Source: an uncultured Eubacteriales bacterium
GTDB lineage: Bacteria > Bacillota > Clostridia > Oscillospirales > Acutalibacteraceae
Assembly (NCBI GenBank): GCA_900316925.1
Contig: ONEU01000180.1
Location: 1-11,523, forward strand
Reading direction: 5' to 3'
Length of the DNA stretch: 11,523 bases
This document shows positions 1-6,109 of this stretch, piece by piece. The stretch's first letter is position 1. Each line of letters opens with the position of its first letter. Under the pieces are notes generated by a model that was given only the letters and a program-made list of their open reading frames with translations, did no database searches and was not told the DNA's origin. Position numbers and translations under genes: made by a program.

Positions 1-110
1 GGTTACTCGACTCATCGTACCCGTGCCTGCTTTGGTCTGAGGGAATCCCCGACAAGCGCGGAGATTTGGTCGGATAGTAAGGAGGCAGCTTGCCAGCAGC
101 ATTTTAACTA
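1..110 (+). ncRNA. Possible 3' part of a structured RNA, family not recognised
   Basis: The stretch folds well on paper. Bases 24-32 pair with 79-87 (TGCCT with AGGCA, one G-G mismatch, then CTT with AAG). Inside that helix, 44-51 pair with 59-66 (one mismatch). Bases 1-5 can pair with 105-109. A competing small hairpin, GGCA with TGCC, lies at 84-94. The A/T-rich DNA after about 100 contrasts with this G/C-rich block. I could not match it to RNase P RNA, tmRNA, SRP RNA, 6S RNA or a riboswitch class I know. The window edge may cut it. The strand is a guess, because paired stems look similar on both strands. It could also be the tail of an upstream gene: plus frame 1 is open from base 1 to a TAA at 109-111, but that frame shows no recognisable protein character. 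Confidence 0.3.
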
Positions 111-152
111 AGAAAACGTCAGTCTTTTCCGATTGTTTTGAAAAAACCATCG

Positions 153-181
153 TTGACTTTTCAGATAAAACAGGGTATAGT
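153..181 (+). promoter_or_regulatory. Sigma-A promoter of the Bax-inhibitor-1 gene
   Basis: The -35 box TTGACT (153-158) and -10 box TATAGT (176-181) are separated by exactly 17 bases. Each box is one mismatch from consensus. Transcription would start near 188, giving an untranslated leader of about 43 bases before the ATG at 231. Confidence 0.7.
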
Positions 182-230
182 TATCGTAGAGGAATTATCA
201 TCTCTTATTTCAGAAAGGAAGGGTGTTTGT

Positions 231-1163
231 ATGAATAATGGCAACAACGGCTATGACCCGAACAACGGTTATCCCAACCAGAATGGGTACAGCCCCTATA
301 ACAATAACTATCCTCAGCAAGGTTACCAACAGCAGAATTACCAGCAGGGATATCCGCAACAGGGATATCCGCAGCAAGGATACCAGCAGCAAGGGTATCA
401 GCAGCAGGGGTATCCGCAGCAGGGGTATCAACAGCAGGGATATCAACAGCAGGGATTTAACGGCTACACACAGGCATATACCTCCACGCAGACAAAAATC
501 AGCATGGCTGAATTCAGCAAGCGGGTGTATGCATGGATGAGTGCAGGCCTGGGCATTACTTTCCTGATCGGCTTTACGCTGATGCACATTCTTCTGAACA
601 ATATGTCTCTGATCGAAGGTTTCCTTCCCTACTTCTACGGCGGAATCGTCGTGGAGTTCATCCTGGTCATCGTCCTGGGATTCTTCGTGCGCAAGCTCCC
701 CTATGGTGTGAGCCTGGCGCTCTTCGGCATTTATTCGGTACTCAACGGCATCACGCTCACCCCGCTCCTGGTGGTCTACGGCGCCCAGGATGCTATCTAT
801 GCCTTTGCCGCCACCGCCGTCCTGTTCGTGGCCATCTCCATCTACGGCATTGTAAGCAAGCGTGATCTGACCAAGCTCGGTCCGATCCTGTTGATCGGTC
901 TGATCGTACTGATCGGTTACTCGCTGATTGCCATGCTCTTCCGTATGCCGTCTGATTCGCTGATTATCAGCCTGATCGGTATTGCCCTCTTCATCGGCTT
1001 CACGGCCTACGATACCCGCAAGATCAAGACCGGCTATCAATATTACCAGCATGATGAAGCGCTGCTGAAAAAATCCTCCGTGAACATCGCATTGGAGCTT
1101 TATCTCGACTTCATCAATATGTTCATTTATATTCTCCGCCTGTTCGGAGGCAGCAGACGCTGA
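231..1163 (+). CDS. Bax inhibitor-1 (YetJ/YccA-like) family membrane protein with Gly-Tyr-Gln repeat tail
   Basis: This 310-residue protein has two parts. Residues 1 to about 85 are low-complexity Asn/Gly/Tyr/Gln sequence, including nine GY(P/Q)QQ-type units at 31-74. Residues 95-310 hold about seven hydrophobic helices (near 103-123, 135-153, 159-180, 188-208, 215-237, 243-260 and 284-304) and match the Bax-inhibitor-1 fold. The two aspartates that form the pH-sensing pair in Bacillus YetJ appear conserved: D261 in AYDTRKI and D293 in LYLDFIN. Known family members are calcium-leak or stress-related inner-membrane proteins; the role here is inferred. The ATG at 231 is chosen because AAAGGAAGGG lies 7 bases upstream. 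A longer frame back to a TTG at 138 would run through the promoter. The gene stands alone, with its own promoter and terminator, convergent with tadA. The Gln-rich tail should face the cytoplasm if topology follows the family. Confidence 0.9.
   Translation: MNNGNNGYDPNNGYPNQNGYSPYNNNYPQQGYQQQNYQQGYPQQGYPQQGYQQQGYQQQGYPQQGYQQQGYQQQGFNGYTQAYTSTQTKISMAEFSKRVYAWMSAGLGITFLIGFTLMHILLNNMSLIEGFLPYFYGGIVVEFILVIVLGFFVRKLPYGVSLALFGIYSVLNGITLTPLLVVYGAQDAIYAFAATAVLFVAISIYGIVSKRDLTKLGPILLIGLIVLIGYSLIAMLFRMPSDSLIISLIGIALFIGFTAYDTRKIKTGYQYYQHDEALLKKSSVNIALELYLDFINMFIYILRLFGGSRR
321..452 (+). repeat. 15-base tandem coding repeat (GY[P/Q]QQ units)
   Basis: Eight nearly identical 15-base units plus one 12-base unit encode GYQQQ, NYQQ, GYPQQ, GYPQQ, GYQQQ, GYQQQ, GYPQQ, GYQQQ and GYQQQ (residues 31-74 of the Bax-inhibitor-1 protein). 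The unit is roughly GGN TAY CAR/CCG CAR CAR. Synonymous third-base differences between units show the repeat is not a very recent expansion. Such arrays can change copy number by slippage. Confidence 0.9.
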
Positions 1164-1179
1164 CAAACGATCAATTGAC

Positions 1180-1214
1180 GCTCCCGTATGGATATTCCGT
1201 GCGGGAGCATTTTT
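1180..1214 (+). terminator. Intrinsic terminator after the Bax-inhibitor-1 gene
   Basis: A 13-pair stem joins 1180-1192 to 1196-1208 with a TAT loop. It contains GCTCCCG/CGGGAGC plus a wobble-containing upper part, and ATTTTTG follows. It starts 16 bases after the stop codon. Confidence 0.85.
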
Positions 1215-1246
1215 GTTGAGTGAATGTCGGTATTCTCCGCATCCTG

Positions 1247-1280
1247 AAAAAAGCTGTCCGGAAATTATTCCCCGGACAGC
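1247..1280 (-). terminator. Terminator of the CPBP-tadA unit, overlapping the tadA stop
   Basis: A perfect 9-pair stem (1253-1261 with 1272-1280) is followed, read on the minus strand, by six T residues (complement of 1247-1252). The tadA stop codon at 1265-1267 lies in the loop, so the hairpin includes the last sense codons. The plus strand also has a T run (1282-1287) after the same stem. It may therefore act in both directions as a backstop for the plus-strand gene. Confidence 0.85.
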
Positions 1281-1753
1281 CTTTTTTCTTTCTCTTCTTT
1301 TTTACGCTCACGGAGAGCCTTGAAAAAATCGGACAGCATAGCAGAACATTCCTGCTCCAATACCCCGCCGATACATTCGGGCTTGTGGTTATAGGGCAGT
1401 TCAAACAGGTTGATGACCGAACGGCACGACCCCGCCTTACTGTCGTTACAGCCGTAAACTACCCGTCTGATACGGGAATTGATGATGGCACCGGCGCACA
1501 TCGGACAGGGCTCCAGCGTGACAAACAATTCGCATTGCCAGAGTCTCCAGCCGCCGAGCTTGCGGCAGGCCTCGTCAATTGCAGCCAGTTCAGCGTGCAG
1601 CAGGGCATTTTTACCGGTCTCACGGCGGTTGTAGCCCGTCCCGACGATCTCGTCACCCCGCACAACCACCGCACCAATGGGAACCTCCTCCAGTTCCCGT
1701 GCGCGCTGTGCCTGTTCCAGAGCCGCCAGCATATAGAACTCATCTCTTGTCAT
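1265..1753 (-). CDS. tadA: tRNA adenosine(34) deaminase TadA
   Basis: The 162-residue cytoplasmic zinc enzyme deaminates adenosine 34 to inosine in the anticodon of tRNA-Arg, as in characterised bacterial TadA proteins. The deaminase signature is complete: H53-A-E55 (zinc ligand and catalytic glutamate) and P82-C-P-M-C86 (two zinc cysteines). Length and the C-terminal FF.xLR/K region are normal for TadA. The end is a charged Lys/Glu/Arg-rich tail (about 147-162). The ATG start has AGGTGAT about 6 bases upstream, and that ribosome site overlaps the TAG stop of the upstream CPBP gene (8 bases between the genes). Translational coupling is therefore likely. The gene ends inside its own terminator hairpin. 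Confidence 0.95.
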   Translation of the reverse strand: MTRDEFYMLAALEQAQRARELEEVPIGAVVVRGDEIVGTGYNRRETGKNALLHAELAAIDEACRKLGGWRLWQCELFVTLEPCPMCAGAIINSRIRRVVYGCNDSKAGSCRSVINLFELPYNHKPECIGGVLEQECSAMLSDFFKALRERKKEEKEKRLSGE

Positions 1754-1761
1754 CCAATCAC

Positions 1762-2652
1762 CTACCAGAATTTCAGCAGCAGCGTAAGCAGCACGAACCC
1801 GTCAAATACCGGACAGGTCACGGTATTCAGCAGTTTTTGTCTGACGGAAAGAGCAGTCTGCGCCGTCCTGCCGTCAGAGGGAGGCTTGAGGATACGCCTC
1901 ATCAGCAGCACCGGTAAGGAGGACAGCATCAGGAATACCCCTCCGATCAGAACCGCCAGGCCAAGTGCCTGATAGAGGGACTGATCGAAGGTATTGGCAG
2001 CCGCAAGCGCCAGTACCGCAATCGTATTATTCAGAAAATGCACCAGCATGGGCAGAAGGAGCCTGCCGGAGCAATAGCGCAGCAGGGCAAAAAGCAGCCC
2101 GCTGGCAAATGCAAACAGTGCCGATGACAAACTGTTGTGCAGCAGGCCGAACACCACCGAGGATACCACCGCCGCATAGACGGTGCCGCCGCGGTCAAGA
2201 GCGGTCTGTGCGATCCCGCGGAAAGCCAGTTCCTCACACAGTGCAGGAGCCGCCGCCATCACACCGGTCAGCAGCAGGATCTTCATCGGCTCAAAACCCA
2301 TCTGTATCCCCGTCCCGCCGTCCCCGGAGGGCAGCAGCATAGCCAGAAAATTCAGCGTGATACAGGCTCCCAGTCCGAAAGCGGTCAGAAGGATGTTGTC
2401 AAACACCGGCAGATGCTTCTGCACAGTCACGCATTTTCGGACACCGCCCTGAAACGAGGAGAGAACCACCCACGGCAGCAGCACCGCAGCCACCGTAATG
2501 AACAGATAGGAAAGCGCCAGTCCCGGGAAGGTGCTGTTCAGACCGACAGCAGCGGTGAAAAGCTGCAGCAGACGGTTCATCAGGGCGGAGATAATCCCGC
2601 AGACCGATACCCAGGCCAGACGGTGCCGGAATTGCTTTTTTTCCTCTGTCAT
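1762..2652 (-). CDS. CPBP family intramembrane metalloprotease / Abi-like protein
   Basis: The 296-residue multi-spanning membrane protein carries the three conserved CPBP (Rce1/Abi, PF02517) motifs. They are E140-E141-L-A-F-R145, FGLLH ending at H172, and H205-F-L-N-N209. These are the expected catalytic glutamate, histidines and Asn of the glutamic intramembrane protease family. Hydrophobic helices fill most of 12-265. A polar tail of about 20 residues precedes a last hydrophobic segment. Family members process prenylated proteins or peptides (bacteriocin maturation or immunity, stress signalling); the substrate here is unknown. The ATG at 2652 is chosen over a TTG at 2667 because GGGGGTGAT, a good anti-16S match, sits just upstream of it. 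The gene is first in a two-gene unit with tadA and lies behind the hairpin-rich region 2675-2897. Confidence 0.88.
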   Translation of the reverse strand: MTEEKKQFRHRLAWVSVCGIISALMNRLLQLFTAAVGLNSTFPGLALSYLFITVAAVLLPWVVLSSFQGGVRKCVTVQKHLPVFDNILLTAFGLGACITLNFLAMLLPSGDGGTGIQMGFEPMKILLLTGVMAAAPALCEELAFRGIAQTALDRGGTVYAAVVSSVVFGLLHNSLSSALFAFASGLLFALLRYCSGRLLLPMLVHFLNNTIAVLALAAANTFDQSLYQALGLAVLIGGVFLMLSSLPVLLMRRILKPPSDGRTAQTALSVRQKLLNTVTCPVFDGFVLLTLLLKFW

Positions 2653-2674
2653 GTCGATCACCCCCAAAGAGTTT

Positions 2675-2692
2675 CGCTCTCTGCGGAGAGCG
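2675..2692 (-). other. Stem-loop in the CPBP leader
   Basis: CGCTCTC (2675-2681) pairs perfectly with GAGAGCG (2686-2692) around a TGCG loop. It lies 22 bases upstream of the CPBP start codon. There is no U-tract, so it is not a simple terminator. Its closeness to the ribosome binding site could affect translation. Confidence 0.7.
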
Positions 2693-2693
2693 A

Positions 2694-2727
2694 GTCAGGG
2701 GGACTTTCACGAGAAAGTCCCCCTGAC
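2694..2727 (-). other. Perfect 15-pair stem-loop
   Basis: Bases 2694-2708 pair without mismatch with 2713-2727 around a four-base ACGA loop. No T-run follows on either strand. Its outer three pairs use GAC 2725-2727, which is also the base of the first repeat hairpin (2725-2754), so the two structures compete at their edge. Confidence 0.85.
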
Positions 2728-2896
2728 ACCCCCGAAAGCGGCGGTGGGGGTGTCCGTTTTTCCATGTGTCAACGGTAACCCCCGACATCCCGAAAGCGGC
2801 GGTGGGGGTGCCCGTTTTCCCATGTGTCAGCGGTAACCCCCAACATCCCGAAAGCTTCGGTGAGGGTGTCCGTTTTTCCATGTGTCAACGGCAAGT
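2723..2896. repeat. Three tandem copies of a 58-base hairpin repeat
   Basis: Copies lie at 2723-2780, 2781-2838 and 2839-2896. The shared CGAAAGC core falls at 2733, 2791 and 2849, exactly 58 bases apart. Each unit reads roughly GACA(C/T)CCC, GAAAGCGGCGGTG, GGGGTGTCCGTTTTTCCATG, TGTCAACGGTAAC. Copy 1 folds into a perfect 9-pair stem (2725-2733 with 2746-2754). In copies 2 and 3 the stem is partly kept by G-T pairs. A fragment resembling the unit start continues at about 2897-2905. The function is unknown. The units may belong to a dispersed intergenic repeat family, which cannot be tested from one window. Confidence 0.9.
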
Positions 2897-2946
2897 CCCG
2901 ACACTCCACGGAGATCAAGAAAAAACTTGCCTGAAAATCCCTGCAA

Positions 2947-2975
2947 ATTCTACGTCAACAGCAATGAGCAGTCAG
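2947..2975 (-). promoter_or_regulatory. Possible promoter of the CPBP-tadA unit
   Basis: Read on the minus strand, CTGACT (2970-2975) and TAGAAT (2947-2952) are 17 bases apart. If real, the transcript would begin near 2940 and carry the whole repeat array as a leader of roughly 290 bases. The -35 box is weak, and read-through from the upstream operon is an alternative. Confidence 0.35.
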
Positions 2976-3007
2976 TATTTACCGACAGCGAATTTGGGAA
3001 AGGGGTA

Positions 3008-3047
3008 CGGGGAAAACCTTTTTTTCGCCAGAAAAAGGTTTTCCCCG
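3008..3047 (-). terminator. 16-pair inverted repeat after the PLP-enzyme gene, possible transcript end
   Basis: CGGGGAAAACCTTTTT (3008-3023) pairs perfectly with 3032-3047 around an 8-base loop. It starts about 28 bases past the stop codon of the last gene of the murD unit. That position suggests a terminator or a 3'-end stabilising structure. No U-tract follows the stem on the minus strand, so an ordinary intrinsic terminator is not demonstrated. Confidence 0.5.
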
Positions 3048-3074
3048 GTAACTGGCAGGGAAAAATAACTCCCC

Positions 3075-4325
3075 TTATCCCAGGTCAGCCGCTGCCAGCA
3101 TGGCGGCCAGACGTCCGGTGTGGAAGCTCAGAGAACCCTGCATCCAGACAGCATAGGGTTCCCGCAGCGGTGCATCCGCCGAAAGCTCAATGGATGAACC
3201 GAGGGTAAACGCTCCCGCAGCCATAATGACCTTGCTGTCATAACCGGGCATATCCCAGGGTTCGGGAGTCACAAAGGAGTCGATAGGAGACGCCTTCTGG
3301 ATTCCCTGACAGAAACGGATCAGATTTTTCTCTCCCCCCAGCAGCAGCGCCTGGATGATATCCCCGCGAACCTCGTCATAACGGGGAGTGACCTCAAATC
3401 CCAGCAGTTCATACAAAGCAGCGGTAAAGACAGCGGTCTTGACGGCTTCACCGGTCACATGGGGCGCATTGTAGGTACCAAGGAACAGTTCCCGGTTCTG
3501 TCCCAGGGAACAGCCGATCTCCTTACCGGTACCGGGAGTTGTCAGACGATAGCTGCAAGCCTCCACCAGATCCTTCCGGCCTGCGATATAGCCGCCGGTG
3601 GGTGCAATGCCGCCGCCCGGATTCTTGATAAGCGAACCGGCCATCAGGTCAACACCCAACTGTCCGGGGGTGACCTTTTCCACGAACTCACCGTAGCAGT
3701 TGTCCAGCATCACGATACACGACGGAGCGATCTCATGGGCAAGGGCGGTAATTTCCCCGATCTCCTTTGCCGTGAGGGTAGGCCGCAGCGAATATCCCCG
3801 GGAACGCTGGACATAAACCATCTTCGTATCGGGTTTCAGTTCACGCCTCATGGCTTCCAGATCAACACGGCCGTCGGGCAGCAGATCAATCTGCTCATAG
3901 CGGATACCGAACTCACACAGTGACCCGCAGGACGGACTCTGATGACCAATCACCCCCAGCAGGGTATCGTAGGGTGTACCGGTCACGCAGAGCATGGTAT
4001 CCCCCGGGCGGAGCACGCCGAACAGCGCCACCGTCAGGGTATGGGTCCCGCTGGCAAAGTGATGGCGCACAAGAGCATCCTCCGTATCCAGCACCTCGGC
4101 ATAGACCTGATCCAGGGCTTCTCTGCCCCTGTCGCCGTAGCCGTAGCCGGTGGAGGCGGTAAAGCAGCTCTCGCTCACTCTGGCATTCTGAAACGCCCGG
4201 AGCATTTTGAGCTGATGATATTCCGTAATCTCGTCGGTTCTGTCCAGAAACGGCCGGCAAAGCCGCATGGCCTCCTCCGACGCCTCTGTGATTCTGGAAG
4301 GTATCTCATAAAATGGGATCTGCAT
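3075..4325 (-). CDS. PLP-dependent methionine gamma-lyase-like / aluminium resistance family protein
   Basis: The 416-residue protein belongs to the PF06838 family of fold-type I PLP enzymes, annotated as methionine gamma-lyase family or aluminium resistance protein and common in Firmicutes. The PLP lysine is K234 in SLIKNPGGG, followed by the typical APTGGYIAG. The pyridine-contacting aspartate is D208 in MLDNCYGEF. An N-terminal YGYGDRGRE segment (61-69) and ASGTHT (91-96) fit the phosphate- and substrate-binding parts. Length is typical. The true reaction is not firmly established for the family; cysteine or methionine C-S lyase activity is the usual guess. The ATG at 4325 has AAAGGAAAAAGGA just upstream. 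The gene is last in the murD unit, 36 bases after the GNAT stop. In some Firmicutes this family sits by hflX, which is not seen here. Confidence 0.85.
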   Translation of the reverse strand: MQIPFYEIPSRITEASEEAMRLCRPFLDRTDEITEYHQLKMLRAFQNARVSESCFTASTGYGYGDRGREALDQVYAEVLDTEDALVRHHFASGTHTLTVALFGVLRPGDTMLCVTGTPYDTLLGVIGHQSPSCGSLCEFGIRYEQIDLLPDGRVDLEAMRRELKPDTKMVYVQRSRGYSLRPTLTAKEIGEITALAHEIAPSCIVMLDNCYGEFVEKVTPGQLGVDLMAGSLIKNPGGGIAPTGGYIAGRKDLVEACSYRLTTPGTGKEIGCSLGQNRELFLGTYNAPHVTGEAVKTAVFTAALYELLGFEVTPRYDEVRGDIIQALLLGGEKNLIRFCQGIQKASPIDSFVTPEPWDMPGYDSKVIMAAGAFTLGSSIELSADAPLREPYAVWMQGSLSFHTGRLAAMLAAADLG

Positions 4326-4361
4326 ATTCCTTTTTCCTTTCTATGATGGGGTCGCATTTCG

Positions 4362-5087
4362 TTAGATAAAGCCGAGCTTTTCATAAAATGCCCGGTTCCT
4401 GTGAGGTTCTCTGACCAGCAGCACGGAGCGTCCGGAAAGTCTTCGGCAAAGTTCCGTTACGCAGGCTGTTCCGTATCCCCGTCGGCGGAATTGCCGGTGC
4501 ACCGCCACCCCACCGATCACCGCACAGGTCTCTGACTGTGCCACGGTCATGGCACACGCTATCGGTACACCGTCCTTTTCCAGGGTGATGCACAGCGCCG
4601 TCCCATGCCGCAGCTTGTGGGACATATCGAGCAAAAACGATTCATACGGCGGCACATTCAGTTCGTCACGGCAGCTTTCCAGCAGTCGGTAGACACCGTT
4701 GAGTGACGGTTGATCGTTCAGCACAAGATCATCGGACAGCTCAGGCGCATCCGCCGGTCTGACCAGACGCATCAGCACACCTGCTTCCTCCTGACCGGGC
4801 AGAAGCGGTTCCGGTGCCGACAGACTGCCAAAGCCGATCACCTGTAAAAATCCCGTGAGTTCTTCACGGTCGCTGTTATCCGTCAGCGCCGCCGTCACCG
4901 CATCATAGTATCTGACGATGGCGGCAGTCGCCTGACCGTTGGTATCATATTGCACCCAGAAGCGGGCAAAATCGTAGGAAAGCCCGTAGCTGTCAAACAG
5001 ACAGGCAATCCGGCAGGCATAGGGATCCTCCTGCAGGGACAGCTGCCGCAGATCAGCAAGACGGTGATGGTCTACCAGACAGATCAT
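4362..5087 (-). CDS. GNAT family N-acetyltransferase
   Basis: The 241-residue protein has a C-terminal acetyl-CoA-binding GNAT domain at about 105-241. It shows the beta-strand VIGGVAVHRQF and the pyrophosphate loop R-R-R203-G-Y-G206, then NRAFYEKLGF at 231-240, the usual GNAT end. The first 100 or so residues have no clear motif and may be a degenerate GNAT-like half. Substrate unknown. The start is placed at 5087, where ATGA overlaps the stop of the upstream M42 gene by four bases. The frame is open a further 47 codons upstream, but that reads the M42 gene out of frame. An AGAGG lies 11 bases before the ATG, so translation probably depends on coupling. The four-base overlap and 36-base downstream gap place it inside the murD unit. 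Confidence 0.85.
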   Translation of the reverse strand: MICLVDHHRLADLRQLSLQEDPYACRIACLFDSYGLSYDFARFWVQYDTNGQATAAIVRYYDAVTAALTDNSDREELTGFLQVIGFGSLSAPEPLLPGQEEAGVLMRLVRPADAPELSDDLVLNDQPSLNGVYRLLESCRDELNVPPYESFLLDMSHKLRHGTALCITLEKDGVPIACAMTVAQSETCAVIGGVAVHRQFRRRGYGTACVTELCRRLSGRSVLLVREPHRNRAFYEKLGFI

Positions 5088-6109
5088 GGGCACAGGATCC
5101 TCTCGGCAGAGGCCTTCACCACCGCAAAGACAGCCTCCATATCCTCTGTACGGGCAAGGGACGCCGAGGAATGGATATACCGGCAGGGCAGTGATACTGC
5201 CATCGTCCGCACACCGCCCCGTGAGCAATGAATGGCGCCGGCATCGTTACCGCCGGCGATCATGGTCTTGGTCTGAGCCTTGACACCCAGCTCCCTGGCA
5301 CATTCCATCCCGAGCCGATAATATTCCTTGTCATAAATCGTGGAGCGGTCCATAAAGGAGATCACCGCGCCGCCGCCAACGGTACAGACACGCTTTTCAT
5401 CCTCTGCAAAAGGAACGTCGGAAGCGGTAGTCGACTCCACAACGATTGCACAATCCGGATCGACCGTAAAGGCAGCGGTTCTCGCCCCCCGCAGACCGAT
5501 CTCCTCCTGCACCACAAAGCTGAAGTACATATCATAAGCAAGGTCGCTGCGGATCATCTCGATCAATACCAGACAGCCGAAGCGGTCATCAATGGCCTTG
5601 GAGATCACACGGCCGCAGCGGTTCTCATACAGCGAGTCAAATACAATACTGTCCCCGAGGGAGACCGCCTTTTCAGCCTCCTCCCGTGACGCTGCACCGA
5701 TATCAATGCAGAGCTCGTCAATGGGGGGATTTTTCCTGCGCTGATCGTCTTTCAGCAGATGGATAGGCTTGGCATTAACCACGCCGGGCAGCTTGTTCCT
5801 GCCCACCTTCACCTGTTTTGCAAAGGCGGCACTATTGTTCACACCGCCCACGCTGTCAAATTTCAGCGTACCGTCGCTGTTGATATAAGTAACGATAAAG
5901 CCCACCTCATCCATGTGGGCAGAGATCAGCAGCTTCTTTTCCGGGCGCTGCCGTCCCTTTTTGAACACCAGCAAATTGCCGGCCGGCGTCACCTGTATCT
6001 CATCGGCATAGTCCCTGATCTCCTGCAGGATCAGTTCACGCACCTCGTTTTCGTCTCCGGAGATCCCGTCCGCACAGCACAGACGCTGCAGCAGTCCGTA
6101 ATCAAGCAT
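5084..6109 (-). CDS. M42 family metallopeptidase (second of pair)
   Basis: This 341-residue di-metal aminopeptidase belongs to the M42 (glutamyl aminopeptidase/endoglucanase M, TET-like) family. Family members form large dodecameric cytoplasmic complexes that trim peptides. The metal and catalytic residues are visible: H65-M-D67, D174 in AIDDRFG, catalytic E202 and metal E203 in VQEEIGLRGA, E225 in VVES, and H313 in RYIHSS. The active-site loop GGNDAGAIHCSRGGV at 287-300 is also typical. The ATG at 6109 is chosen because GGAGGT lies 7 bases upstream; an in-frame GTG at 6118 overlaps that site. The start overlaps the stop of the first M42 gene by eight bases, and the end overlaps the GNAT start by four. 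The preferred residue cannot be read from the sequence. Confidence 0.92.
   Translation of the reverse strand: MLDYGLLQRLCCADGISGDENEVRELILQEIRDYADEIQVTPAGNLLVFKKGRQRPEKKLLISAHMDEVGFIVTYINSDGTLKFDSVGGVNNSAAFAKQVKVGRNKLPGVVNAKPIHLLKDDQRRKNPPIDELCIDIGAASREEAEKAVSLGDSIVFDSLYENRCGRVISKAIDDRFGCLVLIEMIRSDLAYDMYFSFVVQEEIGLRGARTAAFTVDPDCAIVVESTTASDVPFAEDEKRVCTVGGGAVISFMDRSTIYDKEYYRLGMECARELGVKAQTKTMIAGGNDAGAIHCSRGGVRTMAVSLPCRYIHSSASLARTEDMEAVFAVVKASAERILCP

Larger units (their letters stand above)
2653..3074. other. Gene-free region with stem-loops and a 58-base repeat array
   Basis: About 420 bases lie between the CPBP gene and the PLP-enzyme gene. In order they hold a 7-pair hairpin (2675-2692), a perfect 15-pair hairpin (2694-2727), three 58-base tandem repeats each with its own hairpin (2723-2896), a 7-base inverted repeat (2890-2896 with 2925-2931), a possible minus-strand promoter (2947-2975) and a 16-pair inverted repeat (3008-3047). 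I see no credible protein. Frames that stay open through the repeats change phase at each unit because 58 is not a multiple of 3. Confidence 0.85.

Noticed and set aside
1..111. Open plus frame from the left edge ending at a TAA (36 codons)
   Set aside because: The composition has no protein character I recognise, and the same bases pair well as RNA. It is short enough to be open by chance.
138..230. Longer N-terminus of the Bax-inhibitor-1 protein from a TTG at 138
   Set aside because: It would cover the promoter boxes, has no ribosome binding site, and the ATG at 231 has an excellent one.
210..1166. Long open frame on the minus strand antisense to the Bax-inhibitor-1 gene
   Set aside because: It is a shadow of the plus gene. 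The repetitive LLISLLLIPLL pattern is just the complement of the Gln/Tyr repeat, and there is no family match.
2725..2890. TTGACA in the repeat units read as -35 promoter boxes on the minus strand
   Set aside because: No -10-like sequence occurs 16-18 bases downstream; the region there is C-rich.
2723..2896. CRISPR array
   Set aside because: The whole 58-base unit repeats with no variable spacers, and there are no cas genes.
2399..3068. Several open frames across the CPBP upstream region and repeats
   Set aside because: They pass through a 58-base repeat that shifts frame at each unit, and are rich in Arg/Pro/Ser/Gly, as expected from G/C-rich non-coding DNA.
5088..5228. Longer GNAT start 47 codons upstream
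   Set aside because: It overlaps the M42 3' coding region by over 140 bases, and the translated piece looks like out-of-frame sequence. The ATGA overlap start is typical of coupled genes.
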